Origin: Nocardioides sp. QY071
Lineage (GTDB): Bacteria > Actinomycetota > Actinomycetes > Propionibacteriales > Nocardioidaceae
Length of the DNA: 64,000 bases
Assembly (NCBI RefSeq): GCF_029961765.1
Contig: NZ_CP124681.1
Location: 1,674,001 to 1,738,000, forward strand
Direction of reading: 5' to 3'
Part shown: one piece after another, positions 25,142-34,099 of the stretch
Layout of the letters: each line of letters starts with the position of its first letter
How positions within the stretch are numbered: position 1 is the first letter of the stretch
Notes under the pieces: model-generated
The model's database searches: none
The model's input: only the letters and a program-made list of their open reading frames with translations
Told to the model about the DNA's origin: nothing
Position numbers and translations under genes: made by a program

Positions 25142-25723
25142 ATGAGCGCCCAGCCGGGCCTTCCGGCGAACTCGACGCCACGACCGAGCGTGACCCACCG
25201 GGGGTCGTGCTCGCGGCCGTCGCATGGTGTCGTACACGAGCTCTGTCCGATGCACGGTTGCGCGTTCTGCTGCGTCGAGGAGTTCCCCGAGGCCGCCAGT
25301 TGGTTCGGCACCGAGGAGCCGCCGCTGGGGCCGCCAGCCGTGTGGAGCTACGACGACCTGCCGCCAGAGTGGTACAGGGAAGGCACCGAGACCTGGGACG
25401 CGCTGATGCTGTGGGAGAAGCACGTCACCGACGACGAGTGCGAGGTCTGCACCGAGATCGTCTGGCGCACGCTGTCGTACGACGACCAGCACCACCAGCT
25501 GCAGTGCCTCGACGACCTTCACTGTCTCGACTGTGGGATCTGCGCCTTCGAGGCCGGAAAGTGGTGCCGCGAGTGCCGCCGTTGCTGGGCCTGCGCTGAG
25601 GGCTCCGACGACCTCGAGGTCGTCTCGTCCTGCCAGAGCTCCTTCGACCGTTACAGCAAGGCGCTACGGCGCTACGTCGACGTCTCCTTCGAGACGCACG
25701 ACTGGTGGGAGCCGACCCTGTGA
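25142..25723 (+). CDS. Cys-rich protein of unknown function
   Basis: 193 aa, first gene of the long rightward operon. Seen: clustered cysteine pairs (CPMHGCAFCC; CEVCTEI; CLDDLHCLDCGIC; CRECRRCWAC) suggesting at least two zinc-binding knuckles, plus an acidic Trp-rich middle. No named family recognised. ATG 25142 has GGGAAGG about 8 nt upstream. Its stop overlaps the GTG of the ATPase gene (GTGA). Confidence 0.7.
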   Translation: MSAQPGLPANSTPRPSVTHRGSCSRPSHGVVHELCPMHGCAFCCVEEFPEAASWFGTEEPPLGPPAVWSYDDLPPEWYREGTETWDALMLWEKHVTDDECEVCTEIVWRTLSYDDQHHQLQCLDDLHCLDCGICAFEAGKWCRECRRCWACAEGSDDLEVVSSCQSSFDRYSKALRRYVDVSFETHDWWEPTL

Positions 25724-27060
25724 GCGCCCTGCAGCGACCTCTGCTCGACCTCTCGGGCATGAACTACGACCAGGCGGACTTCGAGGCCCGCGTCGAGGAT
25801 GAGTACCTGCTCCTCAAGGCCAGGGAGGAGGCTCGTCGTCGCGTCGAAGTCGAGCGATCGGCCGAGGTCGACCTCGACGCGCTCTTCCTCGACCGCGACC
25901 AGCTCGACGAGCTCAGCGTCCCGACGTACCTGATCCCTGGGGTGATCCCGCGGCACGCGTACGGCGTCCTGCGCGGCCGCGACCAGAGCTTCAAGAGCTT
26001 CGTCGCGCTCGACTGGTCCTTGACGATCGCCAGCGGGGGCTTCTGGGACATGGCGCCCGTTGAGCAGGCCCGCGTGCTCTACATCGCCGGGGAAGGCGCC
26101 TGGGGCCTGCGCCAGCGCCTCGCGGCTTGGGAGGAGCGCCGCGGCGCCCGGATCGACCCGAAGCGCTTCACGGTGCGACAGGTCGCGCTCAATCTCCACC
26201 GGCCAGGACCCGCCTTCGAGCACCTGCTGGCCCACGTCGAAGAGCGTCGCTACGACCTGGTCGTCGTCGACACCCTGCGGCGCGTGTCCGGCGCCGCGGA
26301 CGGCAACAGCTCGGAGATGGGCGCCGTCGTCGACAACCTCGACCAGATCAAGCACGCCACCGCGGATGGAAGCGTGCTGGTCGTAGCCCACACCGACAAG
26401 GGCGACAGCGACAGCCGTGGCTACTCGGGCATCGAGGACGACGCGGATTTCGTCTGGCACGCGCGCCGCGAAGGGCTAGACCTGGACCTCGAGCTGACCA
26501 AGATGAAGGACGGCCCCGACGGCCGGCACGTCTACCTGCGCGCGTGGCCGGTGCTCGATTCGCTTGTCCTCGCTCCAGCCACACGCACCGCCGAGCCAGA
26601 CCGTGACAGCGCCTCCGAGATCGCCCTGCTTGGGCTGCTCCACCAGTCGTTCCCCGACGGCACCCACGGCGGCATCCTGCGCGACGCGAGCGGCATGCCC
26701 AAGGCCACGTTCTACCGCGTCCTGGCGAACCTGGTGCAGCGCGGGAGGGTGCTCAAGACCGGGTCTCAGCAGCGCCCGTTCTACACACCAGCGGATCTCG
26801 CTGGTCCCACCGAAGTCTCATCGCCAATCGACGCTCGGTCTCACGGTGTCTCGCCAGAGTCCCAACGAGTCCCACGGGTCTCACGACCTTTAGGGAGTGA
26901 GACCAGTGAGACACACACAGGAAGCGAGACAGCAGCGACAGCGGGTGCTGCTGGGGAATCTCCGCGCCCGGTGCCTCCACTGGCTGCCCTGGCTGGCGAA
27001 CTCAGCGACGAGCAGCGTGCGCTGCTCGGCCGTCTCGCCCCGACGAACGAGGAAGCCTGA
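25720..27060 (+). CDS. RepA-like AAA ATPase / replicative helicase-like protein
   Basis: 446 aa of the RecA-fold RepA/KaiC-like class common in actinophages and integrative elements. Seen: IPGVIPRHAYGVLRGRDQSF then KSFVALDWSL, a degenerate Walker A in which Phe replaces the Gly before Lys; VLYIAGEGAWGLRQRLAAWE; Walker B YDLVVVDTLRRVSGAADGNS; and sensor segment VLVVAHTDKGDSDSRGYSG. Residues from about 290 form a winged-helix region (GGILRDASGMPKATFYRVLA) and a disordered tail. It probably unwinds or loads at the element origin. GTG 25720 is chosen for overlap with the previous stop. Confidence 0.82.
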   Translation: MSALQRPLLDLSGMNYDQADFEARVEDEYLLLKAREEARRRVEVERSAEVDLDALFLDRDQLDELSVPTYLIPGVIPRHAYGVLRGRDQSFKSFVALDWSLTIASGGFWDMAPVEQARVLYIAGEGAWGLRQRLAAWEERRGARIDPKRFTVRQVALNLHRPGPAFEHLLAHVEERRYDLVVVDTLRRVSGAADGNSSEMGAVVDNLDQIKHATADGSVLVVAHTDKGDSDSRGYSGIEDDADFVWHARREGLDLDLELTKMKDGPDGRHVYLRAWPVLDSLVLAPATRTAEPDRDSASEIALLGLLHQSFPDGTHGGILRDASGMPKATFYRVLANLVQRGRVLKTGSQQRPFYTPADLAGPTEVSSPIDARSHGVSPESQRVPRVSRPLGSETSETHTGSETAATAGAAGESPRPVPPLAALAGELSDEQRALLGRLAPTNEEA

Positions 27061-27062
27061 CG

Positions 27063-27215
27063 ATGCGCTGCGAGCACTGCAATGCCCAACTCCTGGTCCG
27101 CGCGGACCGCACGGTCTACCGCCCGCATCTGTCGTGGTGCCCCTGGGCGCCCCGGCCCGCACGCGTGGTGATCCTCCCTGCTGTGCAGGATGAGCCGGAA
27201 GGTCTGGACGGATGA
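27063..27215 (+). CDS. 50-aa zinc-knuckle micro-protein
   Basis: MRCEHCNAQLLVRADRTVYR, then PHLSWCPWAPRPARV. A CxxC pair plus a His and a Cys could bind one zinc ion. It starts 2 bp after the ATPase stop and its stop overlaps the next ATG (ATGA), so it is embedded in the operon and very likely translated. Function unknown. Confidence 0.65.
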   Translation: MRCEHCNAQLLVRADRTVYRPHLSWCPWAPRPARVVILPAVQDEPEGLDG

Positions 27216-27790
27216 CGCCCGACGACGCCCGGTGCTCCGTCCCGGGGTGCGGTGACTCGGCAGGGGCCGGCCTGTTGTGCCGGACTCACTACGCCGATGC
27301 GCTCGCCGGCCGGCCGTTCGCGGATCCAGGCATGTGCCGGGTGTGCGGCGCCCGGACCGCGGCCGCCACGGACACCTACTGCCCGGCCCATCGCGAGGTG
27401 CTCCGCAGTCGCGAACACGCCGCGATGGTGCCGCTCGAGCTGGTCGAGTGGTTCACCCACTACCCCGGGTGCTCAGCCGCCGACGGCTCGCTCCTGAAGC
27501 TCTTCGCCCAGCCCGACGGTGCGACTGCAGGCCTGGCATGCCGCGTCTGCCAACGGCTCGTGGCGCTGCGAGGTGGCCGCGTTGCCGAGCTCGCGCGCCA
27601 AGAACTGCTGGCGGTGGGCGCTCTCGTTGATGCGCCGCCGAAGCGTCGCAGGTCTGCTCCCACCTCTGCACCAGACGCTCCGGCCACGGTGCCGACAGGT
27701 CGCTGGTCGACCGCGTGCGCGCTGTGCCGGCGCACCGTGCACCTCGATCGACCGCCGGTCGGACCGATCCGCTGCGAATCGTGCGGCTGA
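27212..27790 (+). CDS. Multi-zinc-finger protein of unknown function
   Basis: 192 aa. Seen: four or more Cys/His clusters: CSVPGCGDSAGAGLLCRTHY, CRVCGARTAAATDTYCPAH, CRVCQRL, and a C-terminal CALCRRTVHL...CESCG, with a Pro/Ala linker around residues 140-165. The architecture suggests a nucleic-acid-binding adaptor. ATGA overlap with the 50-aa gene upstream. No family recognised. Confidence 0.65.
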   Translation: MTPDDARCSVPGCGDSAGAGLLCRTHYADALAGRPFADPGMCRVCGARTAAATDTYCPAHREVLRSREHAAMVPLELVEWFTHYPGCSAADGSLLKLFAQPDGATAGLACRVCQRLVALRGGRVAELARQELLAVGALVDAPPKRRRSAPTSAPDAPATVPTGRWSTACALCRRTVHLDRPPVGPIRCESCG

Positions 27791-27833
27791 TCGGCATGCG
27801 TACAACGATCCCTCGCCAACCAAGGAGGCAAGC

Positions 27834-28187
27834 ATGATCACTATCGACCGAGCAGCCCTGGCCGGACTCCGTGATCTCGACCTGCATGCGATGGTGGCTG
27901 ACCTCGCTGCCAAGGCTGAGCTCTGGGACACCAACCAGAGCGCACATGCTTGGGAGATCTTGGCCGCGGCCCTGACCGACGAGCTGGTCATGCGCCGCAG
28001 CGCGATGGCTGTGACCGAACGAGGCCACGAGCTCGACGACACTGAGCAGGCTGAGATGGCGGCCCTGGTCGAGGCCGAGCAGACCGCCTTCCGCCGACAG
28101 GTGCGCGCACGTCAAGCCCTCGACGCCTTGAGGCGCCGGCCGCCGCCAGCTACGCAGCGTCCTCACCGGCGGAAGGGCCGAAAGTGA
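27834..28187 (+). CDS. Helical hypothetical protein
   Basis: 117 aa: MITIDRAALAGLRDLDLHAM, predicted helices through ELDDTEQAEMAALVEAEQTA, then a basic tail (RRRPPPATQRPHRRKGRK) that could contact DNA. A strong AAGGAGG site lies 5 nt before ATG 27834. No family recognised. A 133-bp gap with direct repeats follows. Confidence 0.65.
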   Translation: MITIDRAALAGLRDLDLHAMVADLAAKAELWDTNQSAHAWEILAAALTDELVMRRSAMAVTERGHELDDTEQAEMAALVEAEQTAFRRQVRARQALDALRRRPPPATQRPHRRKGRK

Positions 28188-28265
28188 CCCGGGGGTGGGT
28201 CCGAGGCGGGCCCGACGCGGCCTCGGCGGACCGCCGCAGTCTTGGAAGTCCCCCACGGCTCGATC

Positions 28266-28293
28266 GTGGTCACAGTGACGTGGTCACAGTCAC
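28266..28293 (+). repeat. Tandem 14-bp repeats containing GGTCACAGT
   Basis: GTGGTCACAGTGAC (28266-28279) is followed immediately by GTGGTCACAGTCAC (28280-28293), one mismatch. The first copy contains the dyad GTCAC-A-GTGAC. A third GGTCACAGT occurs at 29004-29012, in the next intergenic gap, and GTCACAGT at 25034-25027 on the minus strand. Likely binding sites for an element-encoded regulator. Confidence 0.5.
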
Positions 28294-28320
28294 AGCGGGC
28301 GTCACGCCAGAGGCTCCGGC

Positions 28321-28695
28321 ATGCCGCGGCTGAGGGCGGTGGAGTGTGCCGAGTGCGGGCGGGCCTTCGAGACCACGTCGCCCCGGGCGAAGTTCTGCCC
28401 CGACAACGATCGCTGCAGGAAGGCGGCGAGCCGGAGGCCGTCGAAGAGGGGACGACGCGAGATGCGCGCCGGGACCGCCGTACGACCGGCCGCCGCGGAG
28501 CCGTCGCGGGAGGACGTCGTCGCCGACCTTGAGGCCATGATCGAGCTGCTGCCCAGCGACATCGACGTGCTCGAGGACCGGCACCCGTTCGGCGCCGACC
28601 CTGAGGTCGATGAGGTCATCGGCGGCCTGGACACGCACCTAGCGAGCCTGAAGCTGCTGCTGGCCTGGATCGCGGCCGAGAGCGAGCCGTCATGA
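28321..28695 (+). CDS. Zinc-finger hypothetical protein
   Basis: 124 aa. Seen: N-terminal CAECGRAFETTSPRAKFCPD then CRKAASRR, a compact zinc finger with a following basic patch, of the kind found in phage and element DNA-binding proteins. The C-terminal half is acidic and helical (REDVVADLEAMIELLPSDID). Start ATG 28321 with AGAGG about 10 nt upstream; the stop overlaps the next gene (ATGA). Confidence 0.65.
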   Translation: MPRLRAVECAECGRAFETTSPRAKFCPDNDRCRKAASRRPSKRGRREMRAGTAVRPAAAEPSREDVVADLEAMIELLPSDIDVLEDRHPFGADPEVDEVIGGLDTHLASLKLLLAWIAAESEPS

Positions 28696-29057
28696 AGGCC
28701 GGCAACGGCTGGATCCGCGCCGTCGACAGGCCGGTGCTGCGCATCTACTGCTGCCAGGCCAACCCACGGCGCCCGCGCCTGGTCGGGGTCGTCTCAGCGT
28801 TCCAGGGCAAAGGCCTCGTGCTGCACCGGTGCTCTGGCTCTGGCTTGCTGCTCGCCGGGCGAGCGACGACGTTCGCGCTGCCCTGCACGTGTGGCCGGCG
28901 AGCGCGCCACGTCGTACGGCTTGCCGGTGTGCTTGCCTTGGTGCAGAGCGGGCATCGCGCGGCGCGTGTCGGCTCCGATGGGCATCTACACCTGCTAGGT
29001 TTAGGTCACAGTTCGATCCGAGACGCACCGGCCTCCTGGCCCGCAGTACCGCGCTAG
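28692..29057 (+). CDS. Hypothetical protein with Cys pairs
   Basis: 121 aa. N-terminal MKAGNGWIRAVDRPVLRIYCC and a CTCG pair at about residue 70; the C-terminus after about residue 95 is low-complexity. Start overlaps the previous stop (ATGA), the main support for translation. The real product may be conserved only to about residue 95. No family recognised. Confidence 0.5.
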   Translation: MKAGNGWIRAVDRPVLRIYCCQANPRRPRLVGVVSAFQGKGLVLHRCSGSGLLLAGRATTFALPCTCGRRARHVVRLAGVLALVQSGHRAARVGSDGHLHLLGLGHSSIRDAPASWPAVPR

Positions 29058-29092
29058 TGCGAGGCGCAGACTCCCCTCAGGAGCGTCTCGCC

Positions 29093-29521
29093 ATGGCTTC
29101 CGCCGACCAGCTGCCTCCCGCCCTTCGACGGGCCCGCGCCAACCTGGCGTCCGCCGCCGCTGCGCTCAAGTCGCGTCCGACGCCGGCCGCTGCGGCACGC
29201 GTGGACAAGCTTCGCGCCGAGTACAACGTGCTCGCGCTGGAGGACCGCATCCATCGCGTGCTCGACGACGGGCCTCCGCTCTCCGACGCTCAGCGAACCC
29301 GCCTGGTTGCAGCGGTGCAACGCAAGCCGAAGCCGGCGGCGACTGCCGAGCCGAAGGACTGGCTCACGCTCGCCGAGGCCGCGGCGGTGCTCGGTACGAC
29401 CTCGGTTCAGGTCCGCCAGCTCGCCGATGTTGGCACTCTTCGCAGCCGGATCCTTCCTGGCTCTGCGGTCCTCCTGGTCCGTCGCTCCGATGCCGTCGAC
29501 GCTATGGGGACGCTCCGATGA
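29093..29521 (+). CDS. HTH-domain protein (MerR/excisionase-like C-terminus)
   Basis: 142 aa. Seen: an N-terminal Ala-rich helical region (LRRARANLASAAAALKS) and a C-terminal winged-helix of the DNA-binding excisionase type, DWLTLAEAAAVLGTTSVQVR then LVRRSDAVDAMG. AGGAG lies 9 nt before ATG 29093, which is preferred over the far upstream start at 28829 that overlaps the previous gene. ATGA overlap with the peptidase gene. Possibly a local regulator. Confidence 0.7.
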   Translation: MASADQLPPALRRARANLASAAAALKSRPTPAAAARVDKLRAEYNVLALEDRIHRVLDDGPPLSDAQRTRLVAAVQRKPKPAATAEPKDWLTLAEAAAVLGTTSVQVRQLADVGTLRSRILPGSAVLLVRRSDAVDAMGTLR

Positions 29522-30162
29522 GCGGCGGTCGAAGCGCACCCTCCAGGGTCGCGGTCCACGAGTCCGGCCACGCTGTCATGGCATGGTCCCTCGGCTTCAC
29601 CGAGCCGGGCCCGATCACCGTCGTGCCGGCCGACGGCGTGTTCAACGGCCTCTGCTTCCCGGGGGCACCGCCGGTGGCATACAGCGCGGGGGACGGCGAC
29701 TACGGCGCGGCGACGCCCCTCCCGTCGATGCCGGCCGAGGTGCGCCGTTGGGTCGAGAGCGTGACCATGATGACGCTCGCCGGCGATCTCGCTGAGGAGA
29801 TGTTCGAGTGGGCGGGCACTTCTCGCCACGAGGCGACTGGCGACCTGGTGCCTGCACCGGACCGCGACGCGGCTCTTCCACCGCTCGCCCGCCGACTGCT
29901 GGTTCGCGCACGCGCTGAGGTCGACCCCAGCACCTCCGACGAGGACCACGGCCTCGAGCTTCTGCTGGCAGTCCATCTACAAGACCTCGACCTCGCCCTG
30001 GCCCACCGACGGCTACTTCTCCTCGACAGCCGCCGCATCTTGCAACTCCACGGCCGCCGGGTCATCGCCCTTGCGCACGATCTCGACGACCATGGCACCC
30101 TGTCTGGCGCGCACTGGCACGGCCTCCTGAACGACTCTCTCGGGCTGCGGGCGGTGAGCTGA
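29518..30162 (+). CDS. M41/FtsH-like HExxH metallopeptidase domain protein
   Basis: 214 aa. Seen: RVAVHESGHAVMAWSLGF, a zinc-protease HExxH motif in the context typical of the FtsH peptidase family, then MMTLAGDLAEEMFEW and a helical C-terminus ending LAHDLDDHGTLSGAHWHGLL, as in M41-type domains. There is no AAA domain and no membrane helix, so it is a free-standing peptidase. It lies one base before the tape measure start and may process or protect it; that link is inference. Confidence 0.7.
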   Translation: MSGGRSAPSRVAVHESGHAVMAWSLGFTEPGPITVVPADGVFNGLCFPGAPPVAYSAGDGDYGAATPLPSMPAEVRRWVESVTMMTLAGDLAEEMFEWAGTSRHEATGDLVPAPDRDAALPPLARRLLVRARAEVDPSTSDEDHGLELLLAVHLQDLDLALAHRRLLLLDSRRILQLHGRRVIALAHDLDDHGTLSGAHWHGLLNDSLGLRAVS

Positions 30163-30163
30163 C

Positions 30164-33100
30164 ATGGCAGGACCCGTGCGCATCGCGATCTTGGCCAACG
30201 GCTCCCAGGCGCGCCGTGAGCTCGCCCAGGTGCAGGGCTCCCTCGGCCGGCTCCAGGCGTCCGCCGTCGGCGCCGCCAAGCTCGGAGTCGGCGCGCTCGC
30301 GCTCGGTGCGGGAGCTCTCGCCAAGAGCGCGATCGACGCCGAGCGGCAGTTCTCCACCTCGATGCGCCTCATCCAGGCCAACACCAGCGCGACGTCGGCG
30401 GAGATGGACAAGCTCAACAAGCTGGCCATCCAGCTCGGCGCCGACACCTCATTCTCGGCCAGCGAGGCCGCCGACGCCATGCTCGAGCTGGCCAAGGCCG
30501 GCATCGACACCAAGACGATCATGGGCGGCGGCCTGGCCGGCACCCTGCAGCTCGCGGCGGCCGGCGGCACCGACCTGGCGACCGCCTCGACGATCGCCAG
30601 CAACGCCCTGAACACCTTCCACCTCGCCGGCAAGGACATGGCCTCGATCGCCGCGGCCCTCGCCGGCGGCGCGAACGCCTCCACCGCGTCGGTCGAGTCC
30701 CTCGGCCTCGCGCTGCAGCAGGTCGGCCCGGGCGCGACCAACGCCGGGCTGTCCCTGCAGGAGACCGTCGCCGCGCTGGCCGCCTTCGACGCCGCCGGCA
30801 TCAAGGGCTCCGACGCCGGCACCTCGCTCAAGACGATGCTCGCCCGGCTGGTGCCGACCTCGAAGCAGGCCGCCACCGCGATGGACCAGCTCGGCCTCGA
30901 CTTCGTCAAGGGCAACGGCCAGTTCGAGTCCCTGGCCAACATCGCCGGCCAGCTCCAGGCCAAGCTCGGCGGACTGAGCCAGGCGCAGCGCACCCAGGCA
31001 CTCACCACGATCTTCGGCTCCGACGCCTCACGAGCCGCCACCGTGCTCATGAACGAGGGCACCGTCGGCCTGCGCAAGTTCATCAAGGCCACCAAGGACC
31101 AGGACGCCGCGCAGGAGGCGGCTGCCGCCCGCATGAGCGGCACCGAGGGCGCGCTCGAGCGGCTGTCGGGCGCCGCGGAGACCGCCAAGCTGCGGCTCGG
31201 CCAGGAGCTCGCGCCGGCCGTGACCAAGGGCGCCGACCTCCTCGGCGACAAGCTCGTGCCTGCGATGGACCGCACCATCGACGTGGCGAAGGACATCGGC
31301 CGGGCACTCGGCCCTGCAGCCCGCGAGCTCGGCGAGGCGCTCGGCCACCTCGGCAGCCAGGGCGACGAGGCCGGGGCGATCTTCGAGGATGTGCTGCTCC
31401 CCGCGCTGGAGACCACCTCCGAGGTCGTCGGTGGGCTGGTCGACTTCATCGACGACCTGCCCGGCCCGATCAAGTCCGTCGGTCTCCAGGCCGGCATCGC
31501 CGCACTGGTCTTCCCCCGCTTCGCTGCCGGCGTCTCGACCGCCACCACCGCGATGTCCCTCAACATCGCGAAGCTGCAGCAGCTGCGCGCTGAGATGACC
31601 TACACCGCCACCCGGGCACAGGTCACCAGCGCGGCCATGACCCGCCTGTCCGGGGCAGCCAAGACCGCGGCCGGCGTCGGCGGCATGGTCGCGCTCACCC
31701 AAGGCGCGCAGGAGTCGAACCAGGCACTCAAGGACCTCTACTCGGTAGCCGGCGGCGCCCTCGCCGGATCTGCCTTCGGTCCGTGGGGCGCCGTGATCGG
31801 CGGTGTGGGCGGGGCCCTCGCCGCAGTGGCGGGCAGCAGCGACACCGCCAAGGACGCGGTCCGCGCCTCCTCGGAGGCCGCCCGGACGGCGATCGGCAAC
31901 TGGGAGGACTACGCCTCCACCCTCGACCAGGTCACCGGCTCGATCACGCGACAGACGCGCGTCGAGGCAGCGCAGCGACTGCAGAAGACCGAGGCGTTCG
32001 ACCTTGCCCGCAAGCTGGGCATCTCGACTCGCGACCTCGTCAACGCATCGCTCGGCCAGGAGAAGGCCTCAGCCCGCGTGCAGGCCGCGCTCGAGGCCGA
32101 GATGTACACCACCTCGACCTACGTCGACCAGCTCGGGAACTGGCACACGACCTCCGCAGCGCTGAACACCGACGCCGCCAAGCTCTCCAGCCTCCTCGGC
32201 ATCCAGTCCGCGGAAGTCGCTACGGCAACGGCCAAGACGCAGGAGCAGGCGATCGCGACGGGTGAGCTGCGCGCTCAGCTCGAAGGTGTCAGCAGCCGCA
32301 GCCAGATCGTCACCCGGATCGAGTCACGAGGCTGGCCCAAGGCTGAGGCGGACGTCTACAGCCTGCTCCGCGGTATCGACCTCACGCCCGAGCAGATCAA
32401 GACCACGATCAAGGCGCTGGGGGTCGGCGGCGCGATCGGGGACGTCGACCGTTTCGCGGCTCGTCTGCGCAAGGTCGACAACGTCAAGGTCAACCTCAAG
32501 GGCTGGGTGTCGGGGATCCAGACCGCGATCAACGAGGGCGCCAGCATCAGCGACCGCGAGAAGAAGCTGATCGTCAAGAAGCTCAACGCGATCGCCGAGG
32601 CGCGGCCCGACCTGGCGCCCTACGTGCGGTCCGTGAAGAAGTCGGTGAACAACGCCAAGACCGAGGCCAGCGCGTCGACCAGGGTCGGCGAGCAGCTGAA
32701 GCAGGGGCTGCTCAATGGCATGGCCGGCACGGGCCCAGCGCTCTCCGCGATCATGTCCTCCGCAGTGCGGCATGCGATCGACGCCGCCAAGGCCGAAGCG
32801 AAGACCCACTCGCCCTCGCGGGAGACGATGTGGGTCGGCCGGATGCTCGGCGAGGGTCTCGCGGTCGGCATGGACTCCACTGCTGCCGTCGTAGCGCGTG
32901 GCGGCGTGAAGATCAGCAAGAGCGCCATCGCGGGCCTGCTCGTCGGCGTCACGGAGGGCTCAGCGGGCGTCGACGAGGCCTTGGAGAAGATCACCAAGCT
33001 GATCGAGAGGCGCGTCAAGGGCAAGGGACAGGAGAAGCGCGAGAAGAAGATCCTCAAGGGACTCAAGGACCAGTTCGACCAGCTGAAGGCCAACGGCAAG

Positions 33101-34099
33101 GCCCAGGACGACCTGATCTCGGGGGACTACCTGAAGTACCTCAACCAGGCCAGCGCGCTCTACCAGGGCATGACGGCGGCTGGCGTAAGGAACCTCGAGG
33201 AGGCGCAGGATCACCTCGCGGACCTGAAGCGGCAGGCCAAGGACTACGCCGACACGATCAGCAACACGATCAAGGCGACTGGAGACATCACCCAGCTGGG
33301 GCGGGTTGAGGCGCTCACCGAGAAGCAGCTGGACGAGCTCAAGAAGACGTTCGCCAACCAGCCTGAGACGCTCGCTCGCATCCTGGCCAGCGAGGGCTCG
33401 GGGGTCTCGCTGGACCTGCTGCTCAACCAGCTCGGGAACGCGGCCAACGACGCCGACCAGTTCGCGTACCTCACCGAGAAGCTCGCGAAGATGGGGCTCA
33501 AGCAGACGGCGATCGACCAGATCCTCGCCGCCGGCCCTGCAGCCGCGTTGGCTACCGCCGAGGCCATCGACGTCGGCGGTGAGAGTGCCGTCAAGCAGAT
33601 CAACGAGCTCCAGGACCGACTCGACGCGACCGGTACGCGTCTGGGAAAGCAGATGTCCGACCGGTACTACCAGACCGGTGTCGATGCGGCGCAAGGCCTT
33701 GTGCGGGGCATGGAGTCCGAGATGGCGCACTTGGAGGCCGTGGCTATGCAGATGGCCGATGCCCTCGCGATCGCGGCACGCGCGGCGCTCCAGATCAAGT
33801 CCCCCAGCCGGGTCTTCATGGGGATCGGCGATGACGTCATGCAGGGCCTGAACATCGGCATCGACGACACCGTGGCGTCTCGTGCCGGCGCGCGTGCCGC
33901 GCTCAGCCTGACCGAGGGCTTCGGCAACCCCGCGCTCGACGCCACGGCGACGTGGACTGCGATGTCCAAGGCTGAGCGGTCGAGGGAGATCAAGGTGCGG
34001 TTCACTGCGGATCAGGTGTCGATTCTGCAGCAAGGGCGCGAGATCCAGATGAAGCTGGACTACGCCCGGTCCAACGGCGTCACCGGGACGACGTTCTGA
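30164..34099 (+). CDS. Phage tail tape measure protein, TP901 type
   Basis: 1311 aa. Seen: N-terminal MAGPVRIAILANGSQARREL followed by the TP901 core (AIDAERQFSTSMRLIQANTS, TSFSASEAADAMLELAKAGI, LQETVAALAAFDAAGIKGSD), a hydrophobic stretch (about 500-550, AGGALAGSAFGPWGAVIGGV), helical/coiled regions and two repeats of the 'SPSR...G' tail motif (about residues 882 and 1211). Tape measure proteins set tail length and leave with the DNA. By the usual about 0.15 nm per residue, this would suit a tail near 200 nm. No other tail gene is present in the element. Confidence 0.93.
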   Translation: MAGPVRIAILANGSQARRELAQVQGSLGRLQASAVGAAKLGVGALALGAGALAKSAIDAERQFSTSMRLIQANTSATSAEMDKLNKLAIQLGADTSFSASEAADAMLELAKAGIDTKTIMGGGLAGTLQLAAAGGTDLATASTIASNALNTFHLAGKDMASIAAALAGGANASTASVESLGLALQQVGPGATNAGLSLQETVAALAAFDAAGIKGSDAGTSLKTMLARLVPTSKQAATAMDQLGLDFVKGNGQFESLANIAGQLQAKLGGLSQAQRTQALTTIFGSDASRAATVLMNEGTVGLRKFIKATKDQDAAQEAAAARMSGTEGALERLSGAAETAKLRLGQELAPAVTKGADLLGDKLVPAMDRTIDVAKDIGRALGPAARELGEALGHLGSQGDEAGAIFEDVLLPALETTSEVVGGLVDFIDDLPGPIKSVGLQAGIAALVFPRFAAGVSTATTAMSLNIAKLQQLRAEMTYTATRAQVTSAAMTRLSGAAKTAAGVGGMVALTQGAQESNQALKDLYSVAGGALAGSAFGPWGAVIGGVGGALAAVAGSSDTAKDAVRASSEAARTAIGNWEDYASTLDQVTGSITRQTRVEAAQRLQKTEAFDLARKLGISTRDLVNASLGQEKASARVQAALEAEMYTTSTYVDQLGNWHTTSAALNTDAAKLSSLLGIQSAEVATATAKTQEQAIATGELRAQLEGVSSRSQIVTRIESRGWPKAEADVYSLLRGIDLTPEQIKTTIKALGVGGAIGDVDRFAARLRKVDNVKVNLKGWVSGIQTAINEGASISDREKKLIVKKLNAIAEARPDLAPYVRSVKKSVNNAKTEASASTRVGEQLKQGLLNGMAGTGPALSAIMSSAVRHAIDAAKAEAKTHSPSRETMWVGRMLGEGLAVGMDSTAAVVARGGVKISKSAIAGLLVGVTEGSAGVDEALEKITKLIERRVKGKGQEKREKKILKGLKDQFDQLKANGKAQDDLISGDYLKYLNQASALYQGMTAAGVRNLEEAQDHLADLKRQAKDYADTISNTIKATGDITQLGRVEALTEKQLDELKKTFANQPETLARILASEGSGVSLDLLLNQLGNAANDADQFAYLTEKLAKMGLKQTAIDQILAAGPAAALATAEAIDVGGESAVKQINELQDRLDATGTRLGKQMSDRYYQTGVDAAQGLVRGMESEMAHLEAVAMQMADALAIAARAALQIKSPSRVFMGIGDDVMQGLNIGIDDTVASRAGARAALSLTEGFGNPALDATATWTAMSKAERSREIKVRFTADQVSILQQGREIQMKLDYARSNGVTGTTF

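Noticed and set aside
24036..25145. Long rightward open frame starting at GTG 24036 overlapping the 91-aa gene
   Set aside because: It is antisense to the DUF4145 gene for most of its length and has no recognisable domain; the GTGA overlap is probably chance.
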